DNA of 64,000 nt from Pseudarthrobacter sp. NamB4 (GCF_005796185.1 NZ_VAHM01000005.1:186001-250000), one strand, 5' to 3'. Numbered from the stretch's first letter, positions 26,047 through 34,474 are shown. The notes: generated from the sequence alone by a model not told the origin. Made by a program: numbers and translations.

Positions 26047-27807
26047 ATGACGTCTTCCGATGCCAATTCCCGCCTGCTCAAAGAGGCCCGCGAATGGGCT
26101 GCCCAAGACCCGGATCCCGTAACGTCGGCCGCCCTCCTGAAGCTTGTCCAACTCGTTGACGGCGGCGACGCGGCGGCCCGCCAGGAACTCGAAGACAGCT
26201 TCCGCGGCCCCCTGCAGTTCGGCACGGCGGGACTTCGGGCGGCACTGGGTCCCGGACCGAACCGAATGAACCGCGTGGTGGTCCGCCGCGCGGCTGCCGG
26301 CCTGGCGGACTTCCTGCTGTCGGCGGTAGGCGAGGCCTCCCCTGGAAGCCGGCCGCGCGCCGTCGTCGGCTACGATGCCCGGCACAATTCGGACATCTTC
26401 GCCGAGGAGACTGCGGCGATTTTCACGGCAGCAGGGATTGAGGCCTTCCTGATGCCGGCGGCGCTGCCCACTCCCCTGCTGGCTTTCGCCGTGCGGGCGC
26501 TGGAGTGCGACGGCGGCGTGATGGTAACCGCCAGCCACAACCCCCCGCAGGACAACGGCTATAAGGTCTACCTGGGCCGGCACGCTGTGGCGGACAGCGG
26601 CCGTGGCGCCCAGATAGTTGCACCCTACGACACCGCCATCGCCGACAGGATCGACGCCGTAGGGCCGCTGGACACCATTGCCCTCGCACCCTCCGGCTGG
26701 ACAGTCCTGGATGGTTCCCTCGCCACCGACTACGAACGCGAGACCGCGGCCTTGCCCCTTCCCGAGCATTTCCCGGCCCGTGACCTGCAGATCGTCCTGA
26801 CTCCCCTGCACGGCGTCGGTGGCGGAACTGCACAGCGCGTACTGGGCGCTGCAGGTTTCACGGACATCACACTCGTCGCGGAGCAGGCCGAGCCGGACCC
26901 CGACTTCCCCACCGTAAGCTTCCCGAATCCGGAAGAACCCGGGGCGCTGGATCTGGCCCTGGAAGCAGCCGAACGGCTGGCAGCGGACATCGTAATTGCC
27001 AACGATCCTGACGCCGACCGCGCGGCTGTCGCCGCCATGGACCCCGGCACCGGTGCCTGGCGGATGCTCCGCGGGGACGAAGTGGGGGCGCTGCTGGGCG
27101 CGCATGTCGCGGCCCGGCTAGCTGCAACAGCAGGCAAGGGCGACGGCGGCACGGAGGAAAGCGCCACGGGAGTCTTTGCCAATTCCATCGTGTCCTCACG
27201 GCTGCTGGCCCGGATCGCGGCCTCGGCAGGCTACGCCCACCAGGAGACCCTGACCGGGTTTAAATGGATCTCCCGCGTTCCTGGACTTGTGTATGGCTAC
27301 GAGGAAGCGCTGGGCTACTGCGTGGCGCCCCACCTGGTGAGGGACAAGGACGGGATTTCGGCTGCGCTGCTAATTGCCGAACTCGCTGCGGCCGCCAAGG
27401 CGGAAGGCAAGACGGTCTTTGACACCCTGGACGAGCTTTACCTGCAGCACGGCCTGCACGCCAGCGACCAGTTGAGCATCCGGGTGGCGGATCTGGGGCT
27501 CCTGGACGCCATGATGAACCGGCTGCGGGTCTCCCCGCCGGAGACATTCGGGTCTTCTGCCGTGGAGGTGTACACCGACCTCGCTGAAGGCAGTGACCAC
27601 CTGCCGGCCACTGACGGGCTGTTGTACGTGACCCGGGACCTCACGCGGGTCATCATCCGGCCCAGCGGCACCGAGCCGAAGCTGAAGTGCTACCTGGAGG
27701 TGATCCACCACGTGGGCTCCGCGGCGGAGCTGCCGGCGGCACGTCAGGCGGTGCGGGCGGCGTTGGATGAGGTGCTCCGGGACGTCAGCGAAGCGCTGGG
27801 GCTTTAG
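26047..27807 (+). CDS. pmmB: Phospho-sugar mutase (PmmB/PGM2-like)
   Basis: The alpha-D-phosphohexomutase has 586 residues: the phosphoserine loop is TASHNPPQDNGYK, the metal loop NDPDADRAAV, the sugar-binding loop GYEEALGY and the phosphate-binding loop RPSGTEPK. The length and the FGTAGLRAALGPGPNRMN start match the PGM2/PmmB group, members of which act on hexose or pentose phosphates. Its place after PNP suggests it could serve as a phosphopentomutase, converting (deoxy)ribose-1-P to the 5-phosphate; this is inference. It converges on nirD with a gap of only 6 bp and no visible terminator. Confidence 0.88.
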   Translation: MTSSDANSRLLKEAREWAAQDPDPVTSAALLKLVQLVDGGDAAARQELEDSFRGPLQFGTAGLRAALGPGPNRMNRVVVRRAAAGLADFLLSAVGEASPGSRPRAVVGYDARHNSDIFAEETAAIFTAAGIEAFLMPAALPTPLLAFAVRALECDGGVMVTASHNPPQDNGYKVYLGRHAVADSGRGAQIVAPYDTAIADRIDAVGPLDTIALAPSGWTVLDGSLATDYERETAALPLPEHFPARDLQIVLTPLHGVGGGTAQRVLGAAGFTDITLVAEQAEPDPDFPTVSFPNPEEPGALDLALEAAERLAADIVIANDPDADRAAVAAMDPGTGAWRMLRGDEVGALLGAHVAARLAATAGKGDGGTEESATGVFANSIVSSRLLARIAASAGYAHQETLTGFKWISRVPGLVYGYEEALGYCVAPHLVRDKDGISAALLIAELAAAAKAEGKTVFDTLDELYLQHGLHASDQLSIRVADLGLLDAMMNRLRVSPPETFGSSAVEVYTDLAEGSDHLPATDGLLYVTRDLTRVIIRPSGTEPKLKCYLEVIHHVGSAAELPAARQAVRAALDEVLRDVSEALGL

Positions 27808-27813
27808 CGCCTG

Positions 27814-28188
27814 CTACAGCTGGACCTGGACGCAGCCGTCCACGATCCGCGTGCGGAAGGTCGCCAGGCTCAGGCCCGGAGTGCTGAAGCACTCACCGGT
27901 TTCAAGGTCGTAGACCTCTTTGTGCAGGGGCGAGGCTATGGTGGGACGGGAGCCTTTCGAGCCCAGAATGCCCCGGGCCATGACATGTGCTCCGGTGGCG
28001 GGGTCCTCGTGCGCCACTGCGAAAACCTCGGTGGCACCCGTGCGGAAGAGGGCAACCTGGCGTCCTGCGATCAGCGCCGCTTCACCCCAGGCTGGTTCCA
28101 GGTCCTCGACTTGGCAGACGCTGTGCCAGCCGGATGCGGCCCCGTCCAGGCCGGTTGCAAGTGCCCCAAGTTCCAGTGTTGCCGTCAT
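27814..28188 (-). CDS. nirD: Nitrite reductase (NADH) small subunit
   Basis: The protein has 124 residues and the Rieske-like fold of NirD: WHSVCQVEDLEPAWGEAALIAGRQVALFR, then ILGSKGSRPTIASPLHKEVYDLETG. The Cys-His ligands of true Rieske proteins are missing (ASPLHKEVYDL), as expected for NirD, which has no cluster. It partners NirB in reducing nitrite to ammonium. I chose the ATG at 28188 (MTATLELG) because GAGGAG precedes it; the longer frame to 28272 adds no conserved sequence. Oddly it is divergent from nirB instead of following it, and has its own promoter of the shared nitrogen type. Confidence 0.9.
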   Translation of the reverse strand: MTATLELGALATGLDGAASGWHSVCQVEDLEPAWGEAALIAGRQVALFRTGATEVFAVAHEDPATGAHVMARGILGSKGSRPTIASPLHKEVYDLETGECFSTPGLSLATFRTRIVDGCVQVQL

Positions 28189-28247
28189 GTCCGGCTCCTC
28201 TCCCTGTGCGTATAGTCCTTCTCGGTGGCCCCTTCTGCGACCGTGAT

Positions 28248-28303
28248 CCACGCTAGGCTCCGGGTGTTTCAAAGGCGTGCAGCCAATGTGTCAAGCGCGT
28301 AAA
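28248..28303 (-). promoter_or_regulatory. nirD promoter with GlnR-type 11-bp repeats
   Basis: Read on the minus strand, 5-mers begin every 11 bp: TTTAC, GACAC, TGCAC, GAAAC (forward positions 28299, 28288, 28277, 28266). Then come 8 bp and CCTAGCGTGG (28248-28257). The arrangement equals that of the narK and nirB promoters. Confidence 0.6.
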
Positions 28304-28343
28304 AGACACCTCACGCAGCCGGAAATGCGTTCGTGATGCAGAA

Positions 28344-28399
28344 GTTAAGTTGACGAAACAATCGGGAAACTGAAGCGAAACTGCGGCTTCCTAGTCTGG
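28344..28399 (+). promoter_or_regulatory. nirB promoter with GlnR-type 11-bp repeats
   Basis: GTTAA (28344), GAAAC (28355), GAAAC (28366) and GAAAC (28377) begin exactly 11 bp apart. After 8 bp follows CCTAGTCTGG (28390-28399) with the -10 hexamer TAGTCT. This is the clearest of the four shared sites. The predicted transcription start, near 28404, lies beyond the ATG at 28400, which argues for the later GTG as start codon. Confidence 0.7.
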
Positions 28400-28462
28400 A
28401 TGGACAGCTCGTCAATGAAGGTTGCAGGAAAACTGCCTGCGGCCCATGCGAAAGGCCCATCA

Positions 28463-31105
28463 GTGACCGAACAGACTTCCCGTACAGAGACTCCGCGCCG
28501 CATTGTCGTCGCCGGTGGCGGCCCGGCAGCCCACCGCTTCGCCGACGCGATGCATGCCCGTGGCCTCGATGGCTGGCATGTTACGGTGCTCACCGAAGAG
28601 GTCCACCTTCCCTATGACCGGGTCGCTCTGTCCAAGGCCCTTACTGACAAGGATGTCGACCTGACCCTTGGCACGGCTTCCATGTGGGACGACGCATCCC
28701 TGGAGCTGAAGCGTGGCGAGCGCGTGGTCCGGATCAACCCCGGGGCGAAGACGGTGGAGACCGCTGCCGGCCACACCTACCCCTACGACGAGCTGGTGGT
28801 AGCCACCGGTTCCGACGCCGCCCGCCTCCCAATCCCCGGCGCGGACAAGACCCACGTCTACCGCACGCTGGAAGATGTCTGGGCCATCAACGGGGCCATC
28901 GCGGAACTGCGCGAAAAGCTGGGCCGCAAGGTCAACGCCGTCACCATTGGCGGCGGACTCCTGGGCCTTGAGTCGGCCGCAGGCACCGAACAGCTGGGCG
29001 CCACGCCCATCGTCATCAACGGCGCACCCTGGCTGATGAACACCCAGCTGGACGAGGGCGCCGGCCAGGCATTGGGCCGCCTCATCGAGGCCAAGGGCTT
29101 CGAGGTGCACGGCGGCGTGTTCCCGTCCGAGGTACTGTCCGGCGACGACGGCCAAGTCACCGGCGTCCTCATGGCCGACGGCCGGGTCATCGACGCGGAC
29201 ATCGTCATTGTCGCGATCGGCGTCCGGCCGCGCGACGAACTCTTCCGCGCCGCCGAGGGTGAGGAACAACTGTTCAGTATGGGCCCCCGCGGCGGCGTGG
29301 TCATCAACGACTACTGCGCCACCGAAGTACCCGGCATCTGGGCAATCGGCGAAGTAGCCAACTTCGGCGGGATGTGCCTTGGCCTGGTGGCCCCCGCCAA
29401 CACCATGGCGGAAATCGTGGCAGACCGGCTCCACGGCGGCGACGCCACCTTCCCCGGCTTCGACACCGCCACTAAGCTCAAGCTCTCCGGCGTGGACGTT
29501 GCCAGCTTTGGCGACGCCTTCGCCAAGACGGAGCACGCGCTCGAGATCGTCTACGCAGACCCCGCCCGCGGCGTCTACCAGAAGATCGTCACCACTGACG
29601 ACGCCAAGACCCTCCTGGGCGGCATCTTCGTCGGCGACGCCTCACCCTACATGAGCCTGCGCCCGCTCCTGGGCCGCGAACTTCCCGCCGAGCCCGGCGC
29701 GTTCCTGAGTGCAGCCGGCGGCGGCGACGCCCCCGAAACCGAGCTCCCGGACGACGCCACCCTCTGCTCCTGCAACAACGTCACCGCCGGAAGTATCCGG
29801 GACGCGATCAACGGCTGCGGCACCTGCGAAGGCAATGCCCCGGTCCAGGAACTCGGTGAGCTGAAGGGCTGCACCCGCGCCGGCACCCAGTGCGGTTCCT
29901 GTGTGCCGATGCTGAAGAAGCTGCTTGAAACCGAGCTGACCAAGTCCGGCGTCGAAGTTTCCAAGGCCCTGTGCGAGCACATCGAACTGTCCCGCCAGGA
30001 ACTCTTCGACGCCATCCGCGTCCTGGAGCTGACCTCCTTCGAGGAGATCATGGCCAAGTACGGCACCGGTGCCGGCTGCGACATCTGCAAGCCCACCATC
30101 GCCAACATCCTCGCCAGCCAGAACAGCGCCTACGTCCTGGATGCCGGCCGCGGCACGCTGCAGGACACCAACGACCGGGCCCTGGCCAACATGCAGAAGG
30201 ACGGCACCTACTCGGTGGTCCCCCGCATTGCCGGCGGCGAGATCACCCCCAAAAAGCTCGGCGTGATCGCCGCCGTGGCGGAGAAGTACAACCTGTACAC
30301 CAAGATCACCGGCGGCCAGCGGATCGACATGTTCGGCGCCCGGCTGGAGCAGTTGCCGGAGATCTGGAAGGAACTGGTGGATGCCGGCTTTGAGTCCGGC
30401 CAGGCCTACGGCAAGAGCCTGCGTACCGTGAAGTCATGCGTCGGTTCCACCTGGTGCCGCTTCGGGGTCCAGGACTCGGTGGCCATGGCCATCCAACTGG
30501 AACTGCGCTACCGCGGCCTGCGCAGCCCCCACAAACTCAAGATGGGCGTCTCCGGCTGTGCCCGGGAATGCGCCGAGGCCCGGGGCAAGGACGTTGGCGT
30601 CATCGCCACCGCTGACGGCTGGAACCTGTACGTCGGCGGCAACGGCGGCGCCACTCCGGCCCACGCCCAGCTGCTGGCCAAGGACCTCGACGACGAAACC
30701 CTGATCAAGTACATCGACCGATACTTCATGTACTACATCCGCACGGCGGACCGGCTGCAGCGCACGGCACGCTGGCAGGAAGAGCTCGACGGCGGCATCA
30801 AGCACGTCGAGGACGTCGTCGTGAAGGACACCCTCGGCATCGCCGAGGACCTTGAGGCAGCCATGGCGAAGCACGTGGACACCTACATCGACGAGTGGGC
30901 CGACACCCTCAAGGACCCCGAGCGCCTGCGCCGGTTCCGCTCCTTCGTCAACGCCCCTGACCAGAAGGACGATTCCATCACCTTCGTCCCGGACGAGCGC
31001 GGCCAGATGCGCCCCGCCACACCCGAGGAGAAGGGAAAGGTCCTGATCGGTGCCTCCATCCCGGTGCGCCCCGGCACGCCGGAAAACACTGGAATCGAGG
31101 CATAG
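28463..31105 (+). CDS. nirB: Nitrite reductase (NADH) large subunit
   Basis: The protein has 880 residues from the GTG (MTEQTSRTE...), with AAAGG 7 nt upstream; an in-frame ATG at 28400 would add 21 residues but coincides with the predicted transcription start. Domains: FAD (RIVVAGGGPAAHRF), NADH (VTIGGGLLGLESAAG), a BFD-like [2Fe-2S] domain (LCSCNNVTAGSIRDAI ... CTRAGTQCGSC), a second Cys motif (GAGCDICKP), and the sirohaem/[4Fe-4S] nitrite reductase domain with STWCRFGVQDS and GVSGCARECAEA. It reduces nitrite to ammonium in the cytoplasm with six electrons from NADH. cobA begins 2 bp after its stop, tying sirohaem synthesis to it. Confidence 0.94.
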   Translation: MTEQTSRTETPRRIVVAGGGPAAHRFADAMHARGLDGWHVTVLTEEVHLPYDRVALSKALTDKDVDLTLGTASMWDDASLELKRGERVVRINPGAKTVETAAGHTYPYDELVVATGSDAARLPIPGADKTHVYRTLEDVWAINGAIAELREKLGRKVNAVTIGGGLLGLESAAGTEQLGATPIVINGAPWLMNTQLDEGAGQALGRLIEAKGFEVHGGVFPSEVLSGDDGQVTGVLMADGRVIDADIVIVAIGVRPRDELFRAAEGEEQLFSMGPRGGVVINDYCATEVPGIWAIGEVANFGGMCLGLVAPANTMAEIVADRLHGGDATFPGFDTATKLKLSGVDVASFGDAFAKTEHALEIVYADPARGVYQKIVTTDDAKTLLGGIFVGDASPYMSLRPLLGRELPAEPGAFLSAAGGGDAPETELPDDATLCSCNNVTAGSIRDAINGCGTCEGNAPVQELGELKGCTRAGTQCGSCVPMLKKLLETELTKSGVEVSKALCEHIELSRQELFDAIRVLELTSFEEIMAKYGTGAGCDICKPTIANILASQNSAYVLDAGRGTLQDTNDRALANMQKDGTYSVVPRIAGGEITPKKLGVIAAVAEKYNLYTKITGGQRIDMFGARLEQLPEIWKELVDAGFESGQAYGKSLRTVKSCVGSTWCRFGVQDSVAMAIQLELRYRGLRSPHKLKMGVSGCARECAEARGKDVGVIATADGWNLYVGGNGGATPAHAQLLAKDLDDETLIKYIDRYFMYYIRTADRLQRTARWQEELDGGIKHVEDVVVKDTLGIAEDLEAAMAKHVDTYIDEWADTLKDPERLRRFRSFVNAPDQKDDSITFVPDERGQMRPATPEEKGKVLIGASIPVRPGTPENTGIEA

Positions 31106-31107
31106 GA

Positions 31108-32139
31108 ATGCAGCTCAGCATTGATCTCACCGGCCGGGAAGTACTGGTGACCGGCTCGGACCAGGCAGCGCGGCAGGCGGTGCGCCGCTACCAGGCCGCG
31201 GGTGCCGTCGTCTCCCGACTCAGCAGCCCCCAAGGCGGTCCGTTTGACGGACTGCCCGAACGCCCCTTCCTGGTGGCCGCGGTGGACGACGGACAGCCCG
31301 GCTGGAAGAATTTCCTGGACCGGTGCCGCGCAGCCGGCATTCCCGTAGCCGCCGAACCCGCCGCCGGCGCCCCCGGCCAGGTAACCCTGGTGGGCGGCGG
31401 TCCCGGCACCAGCGAACTCCTCACCGTCGCTGCCACCAAGGCCCTCCGCGACGCCGACGTGGTCTTCTACGACCGGCTGGCGCCGTACCAGGAGCTTCCG
31501 TCCCTGACATCGGCCAAGCTGGTGGACGTGGGCAAGAAGCCGGGCCACCACAAGGTGAGCCAGGGCGACATTGAGAAGCTTATGGTGGAAAGCGCAGTGG
31601 CCGGCAACAATGTGGTCCGGCTCAAAGGCGGGGACCCCTATGTCTTCGGCCGCGGCGGCGAGGAGGTTGCCGCCTGCGTGGCAGCCGGTGTCAAAGTCCG
31701 CGTCATCTCCGGCGTTACCAGCGCGATTTCGGTGCCGGCCGCCGCCGGCATCCCGGTCACGCACCGGGAAGTCAGCCATATGTTCACCGTGGTCTCCGGG
31801 CACGCCCCGCTGACCGCCAAGGAGCACGAGCACCTTGCGGGCCTGGGCGGAACCATCGTGGTCCTGATGGGCATCGGCACCCTGCACCAGCTCGCGGCAG
31901 GACTGAGCCGGGCCGGGATGCGTCCCGACATGCCCATGGCAGTGGTGGAGCGCGGGTACCGGCCCGGACAGCGCACCACCATTGCCGACCTGGGCACCAT
32001 CGCCTCCGCTGCTGCGGGGTGCAGCAACCCTGCAGTCCTGGTCATAGGCGAGGTGGTTCGGGTGGCTGAGGCCAACCGCGGTCATGCCGGGGCCGCAGCC
32101 GACCTGGACCGGCTGGCGGCCTCGCTGCTGGGTTCGTGA
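31108..32139 (+). CDS. cobA: Uroporphyrinogen-III C-methyltransferase with a degenerate N-terminal siroheme-synthase-like domain
   Basis: The protein has 343 residues. Residues from about 92 onward are a full SUMT: VTLVGGGPGTSELLT, VVRLKGGDPYVFGRGGEE, SGVTSAISVPAAAGIPVTHR and MGIGTLHQLA. It methylates uroporphyrinogen III twice to precorrin-2, the first step to sirohaem. The first 90 residues (LSIDLTGREVLVTGSDQAA...) resemble the start of the CysG/Met8 dehydrogenase domain but are shorter, with GSD replacing the glycine-rich NAD loop. So oxidation and iron insertion may need another enzyme. It lies 2 bp after nirB and its stop region overlaps a possible GTG of hemD. Confidence 0.9.
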   Translation: MQLSIDLTGREVLVTGSDQAARQAVRRYQAAGAVVSRLSSPQGGPFDGLPERPFLVAAVDDGQPGWKNFLDRCRAAGIPVAAEPAAGAPGQVTLVGGGPGTSELLTVAATKALRDADVVFYDRLAPYQELPSLTSAKLVDVGKKPGHHKVSQGDIEKLMVESAVAGNNVVRLKGGDPYVFGRGGEEVAACVAAGVKVRVISGVTSAISVPAAAGIPVTHREVSHMFTVVSGHAPLTAKEHEHLAGLGGTIVVLMGIGTLHQLAAGLSRAGMRPDMPMAVVERGYRPGQRTTIADLGTIASAAAGCSNPAVLVIGEVVRVAEANRGHAGAAADLDRLAASLLGS

Positions 32140-32153
32140 AAGGATTGACCCCC

Positions 32154-33302
32154 ATGACTGCACTTGCCCCTGACGACGCCCCCCGGGTTGATGAAGCACC
32201 GGAGACCGCCGAATCACCCTTGGAGGGCTTCCGCATCGGCGTCACCTCCGACCGCCGCTCCAGCGACCTCATCGAGGCCCTGGAACGGCGGGGAGCCGAG
32301 GTACTGCACGCCCCCGCACTCAAGATCGCCCCCGTGCAGGAAGACATGCGGCTGATCGAGGACACCAGGGCCATCATCGCGGCCAAGCCGGACCTGTGCA
32401 TCGCCACCACCGCCTACGGCATGCGCCGCTGGTGTGAGGCCGCTGACTCCTTTGGCATCGGCGAACAGTTGCTGGAAGTCTTGGGCAGCTGCCGGATGTT
32501 CGTCCGGGGACCGAAAGCCCGCGGTGCCGTGCGCGCGGCCGGCCTTGCCGACGTCGGAATCAGCAGCGACGAAACCACTGCGACACTGGTGGACATGCTG
32601 CTGGCCGAGGGCGTCCGGGGCAAGACAGTCGCCGTCCAGCTGCACGGCTACACCGACGTCAGGCAGCTTGAGCGCCTCCGCATGTCCGGGGCCACCGTGC
32701 TCACCGTCACCCCGTACCGCTGGGTGAAGCCCGACGGCGAGGACAGGCTCCCCCGCCTCATCGAAGCCGTGTGCAGCGGGAACCTCGACGTCCTCACCTT
32801 CACCAGCGCGCCCGCCGTCGACGCCCTCTGGAGCACCGCCCACGAGATGGGCGTCTACAAGCAGCTGATTGACACCCTGAAAACCAGCGTCACCACCGCA
32901 GTGGTGGGCCCTGTCACTGCCCAGCCCCTGCTCGACGCCGGGGTGACGCCGCTCATTCCGGAACGTTTCCGCATGGGCGCACTGATCAGGCTGGTGTGCG
33001 AGCACCTGGCCCTGAACCACGTCCGGCGGCTGGATACCAGGTCCGGCAACATCGAGCTCCGTGGGCGCAGCCTGCGCATCGACGGCCAGCCCGTGGAACT
33101 GGCACCCGCACCGCTGCTGCTGCTCCGCGCACTCCTGGGTGCCGGCGGCGCGGTGCTCTCCCGCGAATCGCTCTCCGACCTGCTGGAACTCCGGGGTTCG
33201 GTCCACGCGCTGGACATGACCGTGAGCCGGCTGCGTTCCTCCCTTCCCGACGGGCGGCTGGTGGAGACCGTCGTGAAGCGCGGCTACCGCATCCGGGTCT
33301 AG
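32154..33302 (+). CDS. hemD: Uroporphyrinogen-III synthase with C-terminal winged-helix domain
   Basis: The protein has 382 residues. Residues about 22-265 form the two-lobed HemD fold (FRIGVTSDRRSSDLIEALERRGAEVLHAP, ... VLTFTSAPAVDALW, TTAVVGPVTAQPLLDAG). Residues about 290-382 are an OmpR-type winged helix (LRIDGQPVELAPAPLLLLRALLGAG, then LDMTVSRLRSSLPDG and VKRGYRIRV). Fusions of this type are known in actinobacteria; whether the protein binds DNA is not shown. It cyclises hydroxymethylbilane to uroporphyrinogen III, the substrate of CobA. I favour the ATG at 32154; a GTG at 32136 overlaps the cobA stop and would add six residues. Confidence 0.87.
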   Translation: MTALAPDDAPRVDEAPETAESPLEGFRIGVTSDRRSSDLIEALERRGAEVLHAPALKIAPVQEDMRLIEDTRAIIAAKPDLCIATTAYGMRRWCEAADSFGIGEQLLEVLGSCRMFVRGPKARGAVRAAGLADVGISSDETTATLVDMLLAEGVRGKTVAVQLHGYTDVRQLERLRMSGATVLTVTPYRWVKPDGEDRLPRLIEAVCSGNLDVLTFTSAPAVDALWSTAHEMGVYKQLIDTLKTSVTTAVVGPVTAQPLLDAGVTPLIPERFRMGALIRLVCEHLALNHVRRLDTRSGNIELRGRSLRIDGQPVELAPAPLLLLRALLGAGGAVLSRESLSDLLELRGSVHALDMTVSRLRSSLPDGRLVETVVKRGYRIRV

Positions 33303-33419
33303 TTTGGCCTGCTCCCTGCGGGACCGGTGCCGAATGTGTCGGCCGGGGGACGGATGAGAGGCAGGTCACGGATTCTGTTACCGGCCGGTAAATACTGGCG
33401 AACACAGGGCCGCTAAACA

Positions 33420-33464
33420 GCAACTGCGGGGAAACACACTGGAAAAAGCAGGGTCCTACGCTGG
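33420..33464 (+). promoter_or_regulatory. Promoter of the NirB-like FAD gene, GlnR-type repeats
   Basis: GCAAC (33420), GAAAC (33431) and GAAAA (33442) begin 11 bp apart. After 8 bp comes CCTACGCTGG (33455-33464) with the -10 hexamer TACGCT. A further pair, GTTAC (33377) and GTAAA (33388), lies upstream. The spacing is the same as at narK, nirD and nirB. Confidence 0.6.
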
Positions 33465-33516
33465 GTTCCATCACGAAGTTCCGGCCTTCAACGGCCGCCA
33501 GCGAAAGGGCCAGCAC

Positions 33517-34377
33517 ATGTCCGCTCCGGCACCCTCCACATCCACCGTCCCCGCCACCCGCATTGTCATCGCCGGAGCAGGTCCTGCCGCCCAGTCGCTG
33601 GTCAGGCAGCTTGACCGTGCCCGGTTCGCCGGAACCATCACCGTGCTGAGCAACCGGGACGATACTCCGGCGGAGCTGCTGGAACTGGCGCTGCTGCCGC
33701 AGGTTTCGGTCCGGTTCGGCCAGCCCGCAAGCCACATCGACGCCGTCAACCGCACCGTTGCCACCGCTGATGGCATGGAATTCGCGTACGACCAGCTGGT
33801 CATTGCCACCGGCTCGGCAGCCGTGGCCAATCCGGTGGAGGGAGCGGCCCAGTGCCTGAGCTACTCAACCATCGACGACGCTGCCCGCATCGGGGAAGCC
33901 GTCAGTGCGGTGGCCCGGGAACTGGGCCGGCGTCCGCTGGGGATCCTGGTGGGCACCGGCGCCGCAGCGGGCCAGGCTGAAGCGGTGCTGCGCGCCAGGG
34001 GCGTGCGGCCCATCCGCACCACAGCCCGGCCGGCGGCCATCGTGCCTTCACGTTCCGCCGCCAACCCCGCCGCGTCCGCGGTGATTTTTGAGGACGGCAG
34101 CAGCATGAACGGCGACCTGGTGGTCTTGGCGGAGGAGCGGGTATCCCGGGACGGCCTCGCGGCAAGCGCGGGCCTGCGGACTGCTGCCAATGGAGGGATT
34201 GTCATCAGCGACAGCTTCCGCACGTCGGTTCCGGGGATCTGGGCCATCGGCGACGCCGCAGCGTACGACGGCGTCCGGCTGGGGCTGCTGGTTGCTGCGG
34301 CTTCCGCGGCGGGCGCCTGCGCCACCCAGCTGCTGACGGCTACCTCATCTCCGGCTCCCCTGCCTGCCGCCGCCTGA
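33517..34377 (+). CDS. Short FAD-dependent oxidoreductase-like protein resembling the NirB N-terminus
   Basis: The protein has 286 residues. The FAD-binding motif [18 protein letters not shown] matches that of NirB, and [16 protein letters not shown] closes the FAD site. The loop that follows the first strand in NirB (LPYDRVALSKAL) is missing, and the NADH motif is weak ([15 protein letters not shown]), so it is about 100 residues shorter than usual members and may not use NADH. There is no BFD or sirohaem domain. Both the promoter and the pre-start leader (GCGAAAGGGCCAGCA against GCGAAAGGCCCATCA at nirB) match nirB, suggesting it arose from a duplicated nirB 5' end. The role is unknown; nitrogen-linked expression is inferred. 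Confidence 0.8.
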   Translation: MSAPAPSTSTVPATRIVIAGAGPAAQSLVRQLDRARFAGTITVLSNRDDTPAELLELALLPQVSVRFGQPASHIDAVNRTVATADGMEFAYDQLVIATGSAAVANPVEGAAQCLSYSTIDDAARIGEAVSAVARELGRRPLGILVGTGAAAGQAEAVLRARGVRPIRTTARPAAIVPSRSAANPAASAVIFEDGSSMNGDLVVLAEERVSRDGLAASAGLRTAANGGIVISDSFRTSVPGIWAIGDAAAYDGVRLGLLVAAASAAGACATQLLTATSSPAPLPAAA

Positions 34378-34474
34378 ACGCGGGGTTGGGGCTGTCCCAG
34401 CTGTGGCAAGATGGTTCCCGAAACGTGCCGGCGCCACAAACGTCCCGGCCCACCGCCCCCTGGAGAGAACCACC

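Noticed and set aside
28189..28272. Longer NirD reading from an ATG at 28272
   Set aside because: The ATG at 28188 has GAGGAG at good spacing, and the extra residues are not NirD-like and would overlap the promoter elements.
17667..34377. Nitrate region as a recently acquired island
   Set aside because: Codon use, GC content and promoter style match the neighbours, core genes are interleaved, and no integrase, att site or tRNA boundary is seen.
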